A stretch of DNA of 64,000 bases, taken from positions 35,677,851 through 35,741,850 of the forward strand of contig NC_079877.1 of the NCBI RefSeq assembly GCF_029227915.1. The letters are read 5' to 3'. The DNA is from Hydractinia symbiolongicarpus. Taxonomy: Eukaryota > Cnidaria > Hydrozoa > Anthoathecata > Hydractiniidae. Positions 21,561 to 36,780 of this stretch are shown here, in pieces. The notes under the pieces are model-generated. The model did not search any database. It had not been told where the DNA came from and saw nothing but the letters and a program-made list of their open reading frames with translations. A program made the position numbers and the translations under genes. The first letter of the stretch is position 1. Each line of letters opens with the position of its first letter.

Positions 21561-24500
21561 TCATTAAACGTCTCATCAAAAATGAAAGCATTTTTGAAAA
21601 CTACAAGTCTCATGCGTTTAGTGGTAAAAAAACAATATAAAAAATCATTTGGGAAATGAGTTTACTCCCTGGGTACTTTCTTTGTATACTTTTGACTTTA
21701 CAGGCCGAGTCCGGGGTTTACGGGAAATGGCGGGTTTTCGTTTGCCGGCGATTAAACTTCTTTTATTCAGCGTCTCATCAAAAATGAAAACATTTTTGAA
21801 AACTACAAGTTTCATGCGTTTTAGTGGTGAAAAAATAATTTAAAAAATCGTTCTGGAAATGAGATTACTCACAAGGTACTTTCTTTGTATACATTCGACT
21901 ATACGGGCCAAGCCCGGGATATACGGGAAATCGCGGGTTTTCGTTTGCTGGCGATTAAACCTCTTTCATTAAGCGTCTCATCAAAAATGAAAACATTTTT
22001 GAAAACTACAAGTCACATGCGTTTTAGTGGTGAAGAAAAAATTTAAAAAATCTTTCTGGAAATGAGTTTACTCACAAGGTACTTTCTTTGTATACATTCG
22101 ACTATACGGGCCAAGCACGGGATTTACGGGATATCGCGGGTTTTCGTTTGCCCGCGATTAAACCTCTTTCATTAAGCGTCTCATCAAATATGAAAACATT
22201 TTTGAAAACTACAAGTCTCCTGCGTTTTAGTGGTGAAAAGATAATTTAAAAAATCGTTTTGGAAATGAGTTTACTCACAGGGTACTTTCTTTGTATACAT
22301 TCGACTATACAGGCCAAGCCCGGGATTTACGGGAAATCGCGGGTTTTCGTTTGCCAGCGATTAAACCACTTTCATTAAGCGTCTCATCAAAAATGAAAAC
22401 ATTTTTGAAAACTACAAGTCACATGCGTTTTAGTGGTGAAGAAAAAATTTAAAAAATCGTTCTGGAAATGAGTTTACTCCCTGGATACTCTCTTTGTATA
22501 CTTTTGACTATACAGGCTAAGCCCGGGATTTACAGGAAATCGCGGGTTTTCGTTTGCCCGCGATTAAACTTCTTTTATTCAGCGTCTCATCGAAAATGAA
22601 AACTTTTTTGAGAACTACAAGTTTCATGCGTTGTAGTGGTGAAAAAATTATTTAAAAAATCGTTCGGAAAATGAGTTTACTCCCTGGGTACTTTCTTTGT
22701 ATACTTTTGACTATACGGGCCGAGTCCGGGGTTTACGGGAAAACGCCGGATTTCGTTTGCCGGCGATTAAACCTCTTTCATTAAGCGTCTCATCAAAATG
22801 AAAACATTTTTGAAAACTACAAGTCTCATGCGTTTTAGTGGTGAAAAAATAATTTAAAAATCGTTCGGGAAATAAGTTTACTCCCTGGGTACTTTCTTTG
22901 TATACTTTTGACTATACGGGCCGAGTCCGGGAATTACGGGAAATCGCGGATTTTCGTTTGTGGGCGATTAAACTTCTTTTATTCAGCGTCTCATCAAAAA
23001 TGAAAACATTTTTGAAAACTACAAGTCACATGCGTTTTAGTGGTGAAGAAAAAATTTTAAAAAATCGTTCTGGAAATGAGTTTACTCACAAGGTACTTTC
23101 TTTGTATACATTCGACTATACGGGCCAAGCCCGGGATTTACGGGATATCGCGGGTTTTCGTTTGCCGGCGATTAAACCTCTTTCATTAAGCGTCTCATCA
23201 AATATGAAAACATTTTTGAAAACTACAAGTCTCATGCGTTTTAGTGGTGAAAAAATAATTTAAAAAATCGTTCGGAAAATGAGTTTACTCCCTGGGAACT
23301 TTCTTTGTATACTTTTGACTATACGAGCCGAGTCCGGCGTTTACGGGAAATGGCGGGTTTTCGTTTGACGGCGATTAAACTTCTTTTATTCAGCGTCTCA
23401 TCAAAAATGAAAACATTTCTGAAAACTACAAGTCTCCTGCGTTTTAGTGGTGAAAAGATAATTTAAAAAATCGTTTTGGAAATGAGTTTACTCACAGGGT
23501 ACTTTCTTTGTATACATTCGACTATACGGGCCAAGCCCGGGATTTACGGGATATCGCGGGTTTTCGTTTGCCGGCGATTAAACCTCTTTCATTAAGCGTC
23601 TCATCAAATATGAAAACATTTTTGAAAACTACAAGTCTCATGCGTTTTAGTGGTGAAAAAATAATTTAAAAAATCGTTCGGAAAATGAGTTTACTCCCTG
23701 GGAACTTTCTTTGTATACTTTTGACTATACGGGCCGAGTCCGGCGTTTACGGGAAATGGCGGGTTTTCGTTTGCCAGCGATTAAACCACTTTCATTAAGC
23801 GTCTCATCAAAAATGAAAACATTTCTGAAAACTACAAGCCTCTTGCGTTTTAGTGGTGAAAAAATAATTTAAAAAATCGTTCGGGAAATGAGTTTACTCC
23901 CTGGATACTCTCTTTGTATACTTTTGACTATACAGGCCAAGCCCAGGATTTACGGGAAATCGCGGGTTATCGTTTGCCGGCGATTAAACTTCTTTTATTC
24001 TGCGTCTCATCGAAAATGAAAACTTTTTTGAGAACTACAAGTTTCATGCGTTGTAGTGGTGAAAAAATTATTTAAAAAATCGTTCGGGAAATAAGTTTAC
24101 TCCCTGGGTACTTTCTTTGTATACTTTTGACTATACGGGCCGAGTCCGGGATTTACGGGAAATCGCGGATTTTCGTTTGAGGGCGATTAAACTTCTTTTA
24201 TTCAGCGTCTCATCAAAAATGAAAACATTTTTGAAAACTACAAGTCACATGCGTTTTAGTGGTGAAGAAAAAATTTAAAAAATCGTCCTGGAAATGAGTT
24301 TACTCACAAGGTACTTTCTTTGTATACATTCGACTATACGGGCCAAGCCCGGGATTTACGGGATATCGCGGGTTTTCGTTTGCCGGCGATTAAACCTCTT
24401 TCATTAAGCGTCTCATCAAATATGAAAACATTTTTGAAAACTACAAGTCTCATGCGTTTTAGTGGTGAAAAAATAATTTAAAAAATCGTTCGGAAAATGA

Positions 24501-25284
24501 GTTTACTTCCTGGGTACTTTCTTTGTATACTTTTGACTATACGGGCCGAGTCCGGGATTTACGGGAAATCGCGGGTTTTCGTTTGCCGGCGATTAAACCT
24601 CTTTCATTAAACGTCTCATCAAAAATGAAAACATTTTTGAAAACTACAAGTCACATGCGTTTTAGTGGTGAAGAAAAAATTAAAAAAATCGTTCGGGAAA
24701 TGAGTTTACTCCCTGGGTACTTTCTTTGTATACATTCGACTATACGGGCCAAGCCCCGGATTTACGGGAAATCGCGGGATTTCGTTTGCCGGCGTTCATT
24801 AAGCGTCTCATCAAAAATGAAAACATTTTTAAAAACTACAAGTCTCATGCGTTTTAGTGGTGGAAAAATAATTTAAAAAATCGTTCGGGAAATGAGTTTA
24901 CTCCCTGGGTACTTTCTTTGTATACTTTTGACTATACGGGCCGAGTCCAGGATTTACGGGAAATCGCAGAATTTCGTTTGCCGGCGATTAAACTTCTTTT
25001 ATTCAGCGTCCCATCAAATATGAAAACATTTTTAAAAACTACAAGTCTTATGCGTTTAGTGGTAAAAAAAATAATATAAAAAATCGTTCGGGAAATTGGT
25101 TTACTCCCTGGGTACTTTCTTTGTATACTTTTGACTATACGGGCCGAGTCCGGGGTTTACGGGAAATGGCGAGTTTTCGTTTGCCGGCGATTAAACTTCT
25201 TTTATTCAGCGTCTCATCAAAAATGAAAACATTTTTGAAAACTACAAGTCTCATGCGTTTTAGTGGTGAAAAGATAATTTAAAA

Positions 25285-28200
25285 AATCGTTTTGGAAATA
25301 AGTTTACTCACAGGGTACTTTCTTTATATACATTCGACTATACGGGCCAAGCCTGGGATTTACGGGAAATCGCTGGTTTTCGTTTGCCGGCGATTAAACC
25401 ACTTTCATTAAGCGTCTTATCAAAAATGAAAACATTTCTGAAAACTACAAGTCTCATGCGTTTTAGTAGTGAAAAAATATTTTAAAAAATCGTTCGGGAA
25501 ATGAGTTTACTCACAGGGTACTTTCTTTGTATACATTCGACTATACGGGCCAAGCCCGGGATTTACGGGAAATTGCGGGTTTTCGTTTGCCGGCGATGAA
25601 ACTTCTTTCATTAAGCGTCTCATCAAAAATGAAAACATTTCTGAAAACTACAAGTCTCATGCGTTTTAGTAGTGAAAAAATATTTTAAAAAATCGTTCGG
25701 GAAATTAGTTTACTCACAGGGTACTTTCTTTGTATACATTCGACTATACGGGCCAAGCCCGGGATTTACGGGAAATCGCGGGTTTTCGTTTGCCGGCGAT
25801 TAAACTTCTTTCATTAAGCGTCTCATCAAAAATGAAAACATTTTTGAAAACTACAAATCTCATGCGTTGTAGTGGTGAAAAAATAATTTAAAAAATCGTT
25901 CGGCAAATGAGTTTACTCCCTGGGTACTTTCTTTGTATACTTTTGACTATACGGGCCGAGTCCGGCGTTTACGGGAAATGGCGGGTTTTCGTTTGACGGC
26001 GATTAAACTTCTTTTATTCAGCGTCTCATCAAAAATGAAAACATTTCTGAAAACTACAAGTCTCCTGCGTTTTAGTGGTGAAAAGATAATTTAAAAAATC
26101 GTTTTGGAAATGAGTTTACTCACAGGGTACTTTCTTTGTATACATTCGACTATACAGGCCAAGCCCGGGATTTACGGGAAATCGCGGGTTTTCGTTTGCC
26201 AGCGATTAAACCACTTTCATTAAGCGTCTCATCAAAAATGAAAACATTTCTGAAAACTACAAGTCTCATGCGTTTTAGTGGTGAAAAAATAATTAAAAAA
26301 ATCGTTCGGGAAATTGGTTTACTCCCTGGGTACTTTCTTTGTATACTTTTGACTATACGGGCCGAGTCCGGGGTTTACGGGAAATGGCGAGTTTTCGTTT
26401 GCCGGCGATTAAACTTCTTTTATTCAGCGTCTCATCAAAAATGAAAACATTTTTGAAAACTACAAGTCTCATGCGTTTTAGTGGTGAAAAGATAATTTAA
26501 AAAATCGTTTTGGAAATGAGTTTACTCACAGGGTACTTTCTTTATATACATTCGACTATACGGGCCAAGCCTGGGATTAACGGGAAATCGCTGGTTTTCG
26601 TTTGCCGGCGATTAAACCACTTTCATTAAGCGTCTCATCAAAAATGAAAACATTTCTGAAAACTACAAGTCTCATGCGTTTTAGTAGTGAAAAAATATTT
26701 TAAAAAATCGTTCGGGAAATGAGTTTACTCACAGGGTACTTTCTTTGTATACATTCGACTATACGGGCCAAGCCCGGGATTTACGGGAAATCGCGGGTTT
26801 TCGTTTGCCGGCGATTAAACTTCTTTCATTAAGCGTCTCATCAATAATGAAAACATTTTTGAAAACTACAAGTCTCATGCGTTTTAGTGGTGAAAAAATA
26901 ATTTAAAAAATCGTTCGGAAAATGAGTTTACTCCCTGGGAACTTTCTTTGTATACTTTTGACTATACGGGCCGAGTCCGGCGTTTACGGGAAATGGCGGG
27001 TTTTCGTTTGACGGCGATTAAACTTCTTTTATTCAGCGTCTTATCAAAAATGAAAACATTTCTGAAAACTACAAGTCTCCTGCGTTTTAGTGGTGAAAAG
27101 ATAATTTAAAAAATCGTTTTGGAAATGAGTTTACCCACAGGGTACTTTCTTTGTATACATTCGACTATACAGGCCAAGCCCGGGATTTACGGGAAATCGC
27201 GGGTTTTCGTTTGCCAGCGATTAAACCACTTTCATTAAGCGTATCATCAAAAATGAAAACATTTCTAAAGACTACAAGCCTCATGCGTTTTAGTGGTGAA
27301 AAATTAATTGAAAAAATCGTTCGGGAAATGAGTTTACTCCCTGGGTACTCTCTTTGTATACTTTTGACTATACAGGCCAAGCCCGGGATTTACGGGAAAT
27401 CGCGGGTTTTCGTTTGCCGGGGATTAAACTTCTTTTATGCAGCGTCTCATCAAAAATGAAAACTTTTTTGAGAACTACAAGTTTCATGCGTTGTAGTGGT
27501 GAAAAAATTATTTAAAAAATCGTTCGGAAAATGAGTTTACTCCCTGGGTACTTTCTTTGTATGCTTTTGACTATACGGGCCGAGTCCGGGGTTTACGGGA
27601 AATGGCGAGTTTTCGTTTGCCGGCGATTAAACTTCTTTTATTCAGCGTCTCATCAAAAATGAAAACATTTTTAAAAACTACAAGTCTCATGCGTTTTAGT
27701 GGTGAAAAGATAATTTAAAAAATCGTTTTGGAAATAAGTTTACTCACAGGGTACTTTCTTTATATACATTCGACTATACGGGCCAAGCCTGGGATTTACG
27801 GGAAATCGCTGGTTTTCGTTTGCCGGCGATTAAACCACTTTCATTAAGCGTCTTATCAAAAATGAAAACATTTCTGAAAACTACAAGTCTCATGCGTTTT
27901 AGTAGTGAAAAAATATTTTAAAAAATCGTTCGGGAAATGAGTTTACTCACAGGGTACTTTCTTTGTATACATTCGACTATACGGGCCAAGCCCGGGATTT
28001 ACGGGAAATCGCGGGTTTTCGTTTGCCGGCGATGAAACTTCTTTCATTAAGCGTCTCATCAAAAATGAAAACATTTCTGAAAACTACAAGTCTCATGCGT
28101 TTTAGTAGTGAAAAAATATTTTAAAAAATCGTTCGGGAAATTAGTTTACTCACAGGGTACTTTCTTTGTATACATTCGACTATACGGGCCAAGCCCGGGA

Positions 28201-31160
28201 TTTACGGGAAATCGCGGGTTTTCGTTTGCCGGCGATTAAACTTCTTTCATTAAGCGTCTCATCAAAAATGAAAACATTTTTGAAAACTACAAATCTCATG
28301 CGTTGTAGTGGTGAAAAAATAATTTAAAAAATCGTTCGGCAAATGAGTTTACTCCCTGGGTACTTTCTTTGTATACTTTTGACTATACGGGCCGAGTCCG
28401 GCGTTTACGGGAAATGGCGGGTTTTCGTTTGACGGCGATTAAACTTCTTTTATTCAGCGTCTCATCAAAAATGAAAACATTTCTGAAAACTACAAGTCTC
28501 CTGCCTTTTAGTGGTGAAAAGATAATTTAAAAAATCGTTTTGGAAATGAGTTTACTCACAGGGTACTTTCTTTGTATACATTCGACTATACAGGCCAAGC
28601 CCGGGATTTACGGGAAATCGCGGGTTTTCGTTTGCCAGCGATTAAACCACTTTCATTAAGCGTCTCATCAAAAATGAAAACATTTCTGAAAACTACAAGT
28701 CTCATGCGTTTTAGTGGTGAAAAAATAATTAAAAAAATCGTTTTGGAAATGAGTTTACTCACAGGGTACTTTCTTTGTATACATTCCACTATACGGGCCA
28801 AGCCTGGGATTTACGGGAAATCGCGGGTTTTCGTTTGCCGGCGATTAAACCTCTTTCATTAAGCGTCTCATCAAAAATGAAAACATTTTTAAAAACTACA
28901 AATCTCATGCGTTTTAGTGGTGAAAAAATAATTCAAAAAATCGTTCGGCAAATGAGTTTACTCCCTGGGTACTTTCTTTGTATACTTTTGACTATACGGG
29001 CCGAGTCCGGCGTTTACGGGAAATGGCGGGTTTTCGTTTGACGGCGATTAAACTTCTTTTATTCAGCGTCTCATCAAAAATGAAAACATTTCTGAAAACT
29101 ACAAGTCTCCTGCCTTTTAGTGGTGAAAAGATAATTTAAAAAATCGTTTTGGAAATGAGTTTACTCACAGGGTACTTTCTTTGTATACATTCGACTATAC
29201 AGGCCAAGCCCGGGATTTACGGGAAATCGCGGGTTTTCGTTTGCCAGCGATTAAACCACTTTCATTAAGCGTCTCATCAAAAATGAAAACATTTCTGAAA
29301 ACTACAAGTCTCATGCGTTTTAGTGGTGAAAAAATAATTAAAAAAATCGTTTTGGAAATGAGTTTACTCACAGGGTACTTTCTTTGTATACATTCCACTA
29401 TACGGGCCAAGCCTGGGATTTACGGGAAATCGCGGGTTTTCGTTTGCCGGCGATTAAACCTCTTTCATTAAGCGTCTCATCAAAAATGAAAACATTTTTA
29501 AAAACTACAAATCTCATGCGTTTTAGTGGTGAAAAAATAATTTAAAAAATCGTTCGGAAAATGAGTTTACTCCCTGGGAACTTTCTTTGTATACTTTTGA
29601 CTATACGGGCCGAGTCCGGCGTTTACGGGAAATGGCGGGTTTTTGTTTGACGGCGATTAAACTTCTTTTATTCAGCGTCTTATCAAAAATGAAAACATTT
29701 TTGAAAACTACAAGTCTCATGCGTTTTAGTGGTGAAAAGATAATTTAAAAAATCGTTTTGGAAATGAGTTTACTCACAGGGTACTTTCTTTATATACATT
29801 CGACTATACGGGCCAAGCCTGGGATTAACGGGAAATCGCTGGTTTTCGTTTGCCGGCGATTAAACCATTTTCATTAAGCGTCTCATCAAAAATGAAAACA
29901 TTTCTGAAAACTACAAGTCTCATGCGTTTTAGTAGTGAAAAAATATTTTAAAAAATCGTTCGGGAAATGAGGTTACTCACAGGGTACTTTCTTTGTATAC
30001 ATTCGACTATACGGGCCAAGCCCGGGATTTACGGAAAATCGCGGGTTTTCGTTTGCCGGCGATTAAACTTCTTTCATTAAGCGTCTCATCAATAATGAAA
30101 ACATTTTTGAAAACTACAAGTCTCATGCGTTTTAGTGGTGAAAAAAAAATTTAAAAATCGTTCGGGAAATGAGTATACTGCCTGGGTACTTTCTTTGTAT
30201 ACATTCGACTATACGGGCCAAGCCCGGGATTTACGGGAAATCAGGGGATTTCGTTTGCCGGTGATTAAACCTCTTTCATTAAGCGTCTCATCAAAAATGA
30301 AAACATTTTTAAAAACTACAAATCTCATGCGTTGTAGTGGTGAAAAAATAATTCAAAAAATCGTTCGGAAAATGAGTTTACTCCCTGGGTACTTTCTTTG
30401 TATACTTTTGACTATACGGGCCGAGTCCGGCGTTTACGGGAAATGGCGGGTTTTCGTTTGACGGCGATTAAACTTCTTTTATTCAGCGTCTCATCAAAAA
30501 TGAAAATATTTCTGAAAACTACAAGTCTCCTGCGTTTTAGTGGTGAAAAGATAATTTAAAAAATCGTTCGGAAAATGAGTTTACTCCCTGGGAACTTTCT
30601 TTGTATACTTTTGACTATACGGGCCGAGTCCGGCGTTTACGGGAAATGGCGGGTTTTCGTTTGACGGCGAATAAACTTCTTTTATTCAGCGTCTTATCAA
30701 AAATGAAAACATTTCTGAAAACTACAAGTCTCCTGCGTTTTAGTGGTGAAAAGATAATTTAAAAAATCGTTTTGGAAATGAGTTTACTCACAGGGTACTT
30801 TCTTTGTATACATTCGACTATACAGGCCAAGCCCGGGATTTACGGGAAATCGCACGTTTTCGTTTGCCAGCGATTAAACCACTTTCATTAAGCGTCTCAT
30901 CAAAAATGAAAACATTTCTAAAGACTACAAGCCTCATGCGTTTTAGTGGTGAAAAAGTAATTGAAAAAATCGTTCGGGAAATGAGTTTACTCCCTGGGTA
31001 CTCTCTTTGTATACTTTTGACTATACAGGCCAAGCCCGGGATTTACGGGAAATCGCGGGTTTTCGTTTGCCGGGGATTAAACTTCTTTTATGCAGCGTCT
31101 CATCAAAAATGAAAACTTTTTTGAGAACTACAAGTTTCATGCGTTGTAGTGGTGAAAAAA
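25285..31160. repeat. region of overlapping higher-order repeats (3, 5, 12 and 18 monomers)
   Basis: Diagnostic variants recur at whole-monomer distances. GTTTTGGAAATAAG is at 25289 and 27725 (2436 bp, 12 monomers). Related frames lie at 26136 and 27151 (1015 bp, 5 monomers). Identical 96-codon frames lie at 28572 and 29181 (609 bp, 3 monomers). Near-identical frames lie at 27151 and 30804 (3653 bp, about 18 monomers). The pattern is a mosaic of unequal exchanges, not one fixed unit. Confidence 0.75.
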
Positions 31161-32404
31161 TTATTTAAAAAATCGTTCGGAAAATGAGTTTACTCCCTGG
31201 GTACTTTCTTTGTATACTTTTGAATATACGGGCCGAGTCCGGGGTTTACGGGAAATCGCGGGATTTCGTTTGCCGGCGATTAAACCTCTTTCATTAAGCG
31301 TCTCATCAAAAATGAAAACATTTTTGAAAACTACAAGTCTTATGCGTTTAGTGGTAAAAAAATAATATAAAAAATGGTTCGGGAAATGAGTTTACTCCCT
31401 TGGTACTTTCTTTGTATACTTTTGACTATACGGGCCGAGTCCGGGGTTTACGGGAAATGGCGAGTTTTCCTTTGCCGACGATTAAACCACTTTCATTAAG
31501 CGTCTCACCAAAAATGAAAACATTTCTGAAAACTACAAGTTTCATGCGTTGTAGTGGTGAAAAAATTATTTAAAAAATCGTTCGGAAAATGAGTTTACTC
31601 CCTGGGTACTTTCTTTGTATACTTTTGACTATACGGGCCGAGTCCGGGGTTTACGGGAAATCGCGGGATTTCGTTTGCCGGCGATTAAACCTCTTTCATT
31701 AAGCGTCTCATCAAAAATGAAAACATTTTTGAAAACTACAAGTCTTATGCGTTTAGTGGTAAAAAAATAATATAAAAAATCGTTCGGGAAATGAGTTTAC
31801 TCCCTTGGTACTTTCTTTGTATACTTTTGACTATACGGGCCGAGTCCGGGGTTTACGGGAAATGGCGAGTTTTCCTTTGCCGACGATTAAACCACTTTCA
31901 TTAAGCGTCTCACCAAAAATGAAAACATTTCTGAAAACTACAAGTCTCATGCGTTTTAGTGGTGAAAAAATATTTTAAAAAATCGTTCGGGAAATGAGTT
32001 TACTCACAGGGTACTTTCGGCGTTTACGGGAAATGGCGGGTTTTCGTTTGACGGCGATTAAACCTCTTTCATTAAACGTCTCATCAAATATGAAAACATT
32101 TTTGAAAACTACAAGTCACATGCGTTTTAGTGGTGAACAAATAATTTAAAAAATCGTTCGGGAAATGAGTTTACTCCCTGGGTACTTTCTTTGTATACTT
32201 TTGACTATACGGGCCGAGTCCAGGATTTACGGGAAATCGCAGATTTTCGTTTGCCGGCGATTAAACTTCTTTTATTCAGCGTCCCATCAAATATGAAAAC
32301 ATTTTTAAAAACTACAAGTCTTATGCGTTTAGTGGTAAAAAAATAATCTAAAAAATCGTTCGGGAAATGAGTTTAGTCCCTGGGTACTTTCTTTGTATAC
32401 TTTT

Positions 32405-35400
32405 GACTATACGGGCCGAGTCCGGGGTTTACGGGAAATGGCGAGTTTTCCTTTGCCGGCGATTAAACTTCTTTTATTCAGCGTCTCATCAAAAATGAGA
32501 ACATTTTTGAAAACTACAAGTCTCATGCGTTTTAGTGGTGAAAAGATAATTTAAAATATCGTTTTGGAAATGAGTTTACTCACAGGGTACTTTCTTTGTA
32601 TACATTCGACTATACGGGCCAAGCCTGGGATTTACGGGAAATCGCTGGTTTTCGTTTGCGGGCGATTAAACCACTTTCATTAAGCGTCTCATCAAAAATG
32701 AAAACATTTCTGAAAACTACAAGTCTCATGGGTTTTAGTGGTGAAAAAATATTTTAAAAAATCGTTCGGGAAATGAGTTTACTCACAGGGTACTTTCGGC
32801 GTTTACGGGAAATGGCGGGTTTTCGTTTGACGGCGATTAAACCTCTTTCATTAAACGTCTCATCAAATATGAAAACATTTTTGAAAACTACAAGTCACAT
32901 GCGTTTTAGTGGTGAACAAATAATTTAAAAAATCGTTCGGGAAATGAGTTTACTCCCTGGGTACTTTCTTTGTATACTTTTGACTATACGGGCCGAGTCC
33001 AGGATTTACGGGAAATCGCAGATTTTCGTTTTCCGGCGATTAAACTTCTTTTATTCAGCGTCCCATCAAATATGAAAACATTTTTAAAAACTACAAGTCT
33101 TATGCGTTTAGTGGTAAAAAAATAATCTAAAAAATCGTTCGGGAAATGAGTTTAGTCCCTGGGTACTTTCTTTGTATACTTTTGACTATACGGGCCGAGT
33201 CCGGGGTTTACGGGAAATGGCGAGTTTTCCTTTGCCGGCGATTAAACTTATTTTATTCAGCGTCTCATCAAAAATGAAAACATTTTTGAAAACTACAAGT
33301 CTCATGCGTTTTAGTGGTGAAAAGATAATTTAAAATATCGTTTTGGAAATGAGTTTACTCACAGGGTACTTTCTTTGTATACATTCGACTATACGGGCCG
33401 AGTCCGGGGTTTAGGGGAAATGGCGAGTTTTCCTGTGCCGGCGATTAAACCTCTTTCAATAAGCGTCTCATCAAAAATGAAAACATTTTTGAAAACTACA
33501 AATCTCATGCGTTGTAGTGGTGAAAAAATAATTTAAAAAATCGTTCGGAAAATGAGTTTACTCCCTGGGTACTTTCTTTGTATACTTTTGACTATACGGG
33601 CCGAGTCCGGCGTTTACGGGAAATGGCGGGTTTTCGTTTGACGGCGATTAAACTTCTTTTATTCAGCGTCTCATCAAAAATGAAAACATTTCTGAAAACT
33701 ACAAGTCTCCTGCGTTTTAGTGGTAAAAAGATAATTTAAAAAATCGTTTTGGAAATGAGTTTACTCACAGGGTACTTTCTTTGTATACATTCGACTATAC
33801 AGGCCAAGCCCGGGATTTACGGGAAATCGCGGGTTTTCGTTTGCCAGCGCTTAAACCACTTTCATTAAGCGTCTCATCAAAAATGAAAACATTTCTGAAA
33901 ACTACAAGTCTCATGCGTTTTAGTGGTGAAAAAATAATTTAAAAAATCGTACGGGAAATGAGTTTACTCCCTGGGTACTCTCTTTGTATACTTTTGACTA
34001 TACGGGCCGAGTCCGGGATTTACGGGAAATCGCGGATTTTCGTTTGAGGGCGATTAAACTTCTTTTATTCAGCGTCTCATCAAAAATGAAAACATTTTTG
34101 AAAACTACAAGTTTCAAGCGCTTTAGTGGTGAAAAAATAATTTAAAAAATCGTTCTGGAAATGAGTTTACTCACAAGGTACTTTCTTTGTATACATTCGA
34201 CTATACGGGCCAAGCCCGGGATTTACGGGAAATCGCGGGTTTTCGTTTGCCGGCGATTAAACCTCTTTCATTAAACGTCTCATCAAAAATGAAAACATTT
34301 TTGAAAACTACAAGTCACATGCGTTTTAGTGGTGAAGAAGAAATTTAAAAAATCGTTCGGGAAATGAGTTTACTCCCTGGGTACTTTCTTTGTATACATT
34401 CGACTATACGGGCCAAGCCCCGGATTTACGGGAAATCGCAGGATTTCGTTTGCCGGCGTTCATTAAGCGTCCCATCAAATATGAAAACATTTTTGAAAAC
34501 TACAAGTCTTATGCGTTTAGTGGTAAAAAAATAATATAAAAAATCGTTCGGGAAATGAGTTTACTCCCTGGGTACTTTCTTTGTATACATTCGACCATAC
34601 GGGCCGAGTCCGGGGTTTACGGGAAATGGCGAGTTTTCCTTTGCCGGCGATTAAACTTCTTTTATTCAGCGTCTCATCAAAAATGAGAACATTTTTGAAA
34701 ACTACAAGTCTCATGCGTTTTAGTGGTGAAAAGATAATTTAAAATATCGTTTTGGAAATGAGTTTACTCACAGGGTACTTTCTTTGTATACATTCGACTA
34801 TACGGGCCAAGCCTGGGATTTACGGGAAATCGCTGGTTTTCGTTTGCGGGCGATTAAACCACTTTCATTAAGCGTCTCATCAAAAATGAAAACATTTCTG
34901 AAAACTACAAGTCTCATGGGTTTTAGTGGTGAAAAAATATTTTAAAAAATCGTTCGGGAAATGAGTTTACTCACAGGGTACTTTCGGCGTTTACGGGAAA
35001 TGGCGGGTTTTCGTTTGACGGCGATTAAACCTCTTTCATTAAACGTCTCATCAAATATGAAAACATTTTTGAAAACTACAAGTCACATGCGTTTTAGTGG
35101 TGAACAAATAATTTAAAAAATCGTTCGGGAAATGAGTTTACTCCCTGGGTACTTTCTTTGTATACTTTTGACTATACGGGCCGAGTCCAGGATTTACGGG
35201 AAATCGCAGATTTTCGTTTTCCGGCGATTAAACTTCTTTTATTCAGCGTCCCATCAAATATGAAAACATTTTTAAAAACTACAAGTCTTATGCGTTTAGT
35301 GGTAAAAAAATAATCTAAAAAATCGTTCGGGAAATGAGTTTAGTCCCTGGGTACTTTCTTTGTATACTTTTGACTATACGGGCCGAGTCCGGGGTTTACG

Positions 35401-36780
35401 GGAAATGGCGAGTTTTCCTTTGCCGGCGATTAAACTTATTTTATTCAGCGTCTCATCAAAAATGAAAACATTTTTGAAAACTACAAGTCTCATGCGTTTT
35501 AGTGGTGAAAAGATAATTTAAAATATCGTTTTGGAAATGAGTTTACTCACAGGGTACTTTCTTTGTATACATTCGACTATACGGGCCGAGTCCGGGGTTT
35601 AGGGGAAATGGCGAGTTTTCCTGTGCCGGCGATTAAACCTCTTTCAATAAGCGTCTCATCAAAAATGAAAACATTTTTGAAAACTACAAATCTCATGCGT
35701 TGTAGTGGTGAAAAAATAATTTAAAAAATCGTTCGGAAAATGAGTTTACTCCCTGGGTACTTTCTTTGTATACTTTTGACTATACGGGCCGAGTCCGGCG
35801 TTTACGGGAAATGGCGGGTTTTCGTTTGACGGCGATTAAACTTCTTTTATTCAGCGTCTCATCAAAAATGAAAACATTTCTGAAAACTACAAGTCTCCTG
35901 CGTTTTAGTGGTAAAAAGATAATTTAAAAAATCGTTTTGGAAATGAGTTTACTCACAGGGTACTTTCTTTGTATACATTCGACTATACAGGCCAAGCCCG
36001 GGATTTACGGGAAATCGCGGGTTTTCGTTTGCCAGCGCTTAAACCACTTTCATTAAGCGTCTCATCAAAAATGAAAACATTTCTGAAAACTACAAGTCTC
36101 ATGCGTTTTAGTGGTGAAAAAATAATTTAAAAAATCGTACGGGAAATGAGTTTACTCCCTGGGTACTCTCTTTGTATACTTTTGACTATACGGGCCGAGT
36201 CCGGGATTTACGGGAAATCGCGGATTTTCGTTTGAGGGCGATTAAACTTCTTTTATTCAGCGTCTCATCAAAAATGAAAACATTTTTGAAAACTACAAGT
36301 TTCAAGCGCTTTAGTGGTGAAAAAATAATTTAAAAAATCGTTCTGGAAATGAGTTTACTCACAAGGTACTTTCTTTGTATACATTCGACTATACGGGCCA
36401 AGCCCGGGATTTACGGGAAATCGCGGGTTTTCGTTTGCCGGCGATTAAACCTCTTTCATTAAACGTCTCATCAAAAATGAAAACATTTTTGAAAACTACA
36501 AGTCACATGCGTTTTAGTGGTGAAGAAGAAATTTAAAAAATCGTTCGGGAAATGAGTTTACTCCCTGGGTACTTTCTTTGTATACATTCGACTATACGGG
36601 CCAAGCCCCGGATTTACGGGAAATCGCAGGATTTCGTTTGCCGGCGTTCATTAAGCGTCCCATCAAATATGAAAACATTTTTGAAAACTACAAGTCTTAT
36701 GCGTTTAGTGGTAAAAAAATAATATAAAAAATCGTTCGGGAAATGAGTTTACTCCCTGGGTACTTTCTTTGTATACATTC
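32405..36780. repeat. higher-order repeat: 2188-bp unit in two copies
   Basis: Copy 1 is ~32405-34592 and copy 2 ~34593-36780. Landmarks at exactly 2188 bp spacing include TACTTTCGGCG at 32791 and 34979, ACGGGCCGAGTCCGGGGTTT at 33393 and 35581, and AAAAATGAGAAC at 32491 and 34679. The unit is 10.8 monomers because it includes monomers with internal deletions. A related ~780-bp offset links 32012 to 32791. Confidence 0.85.
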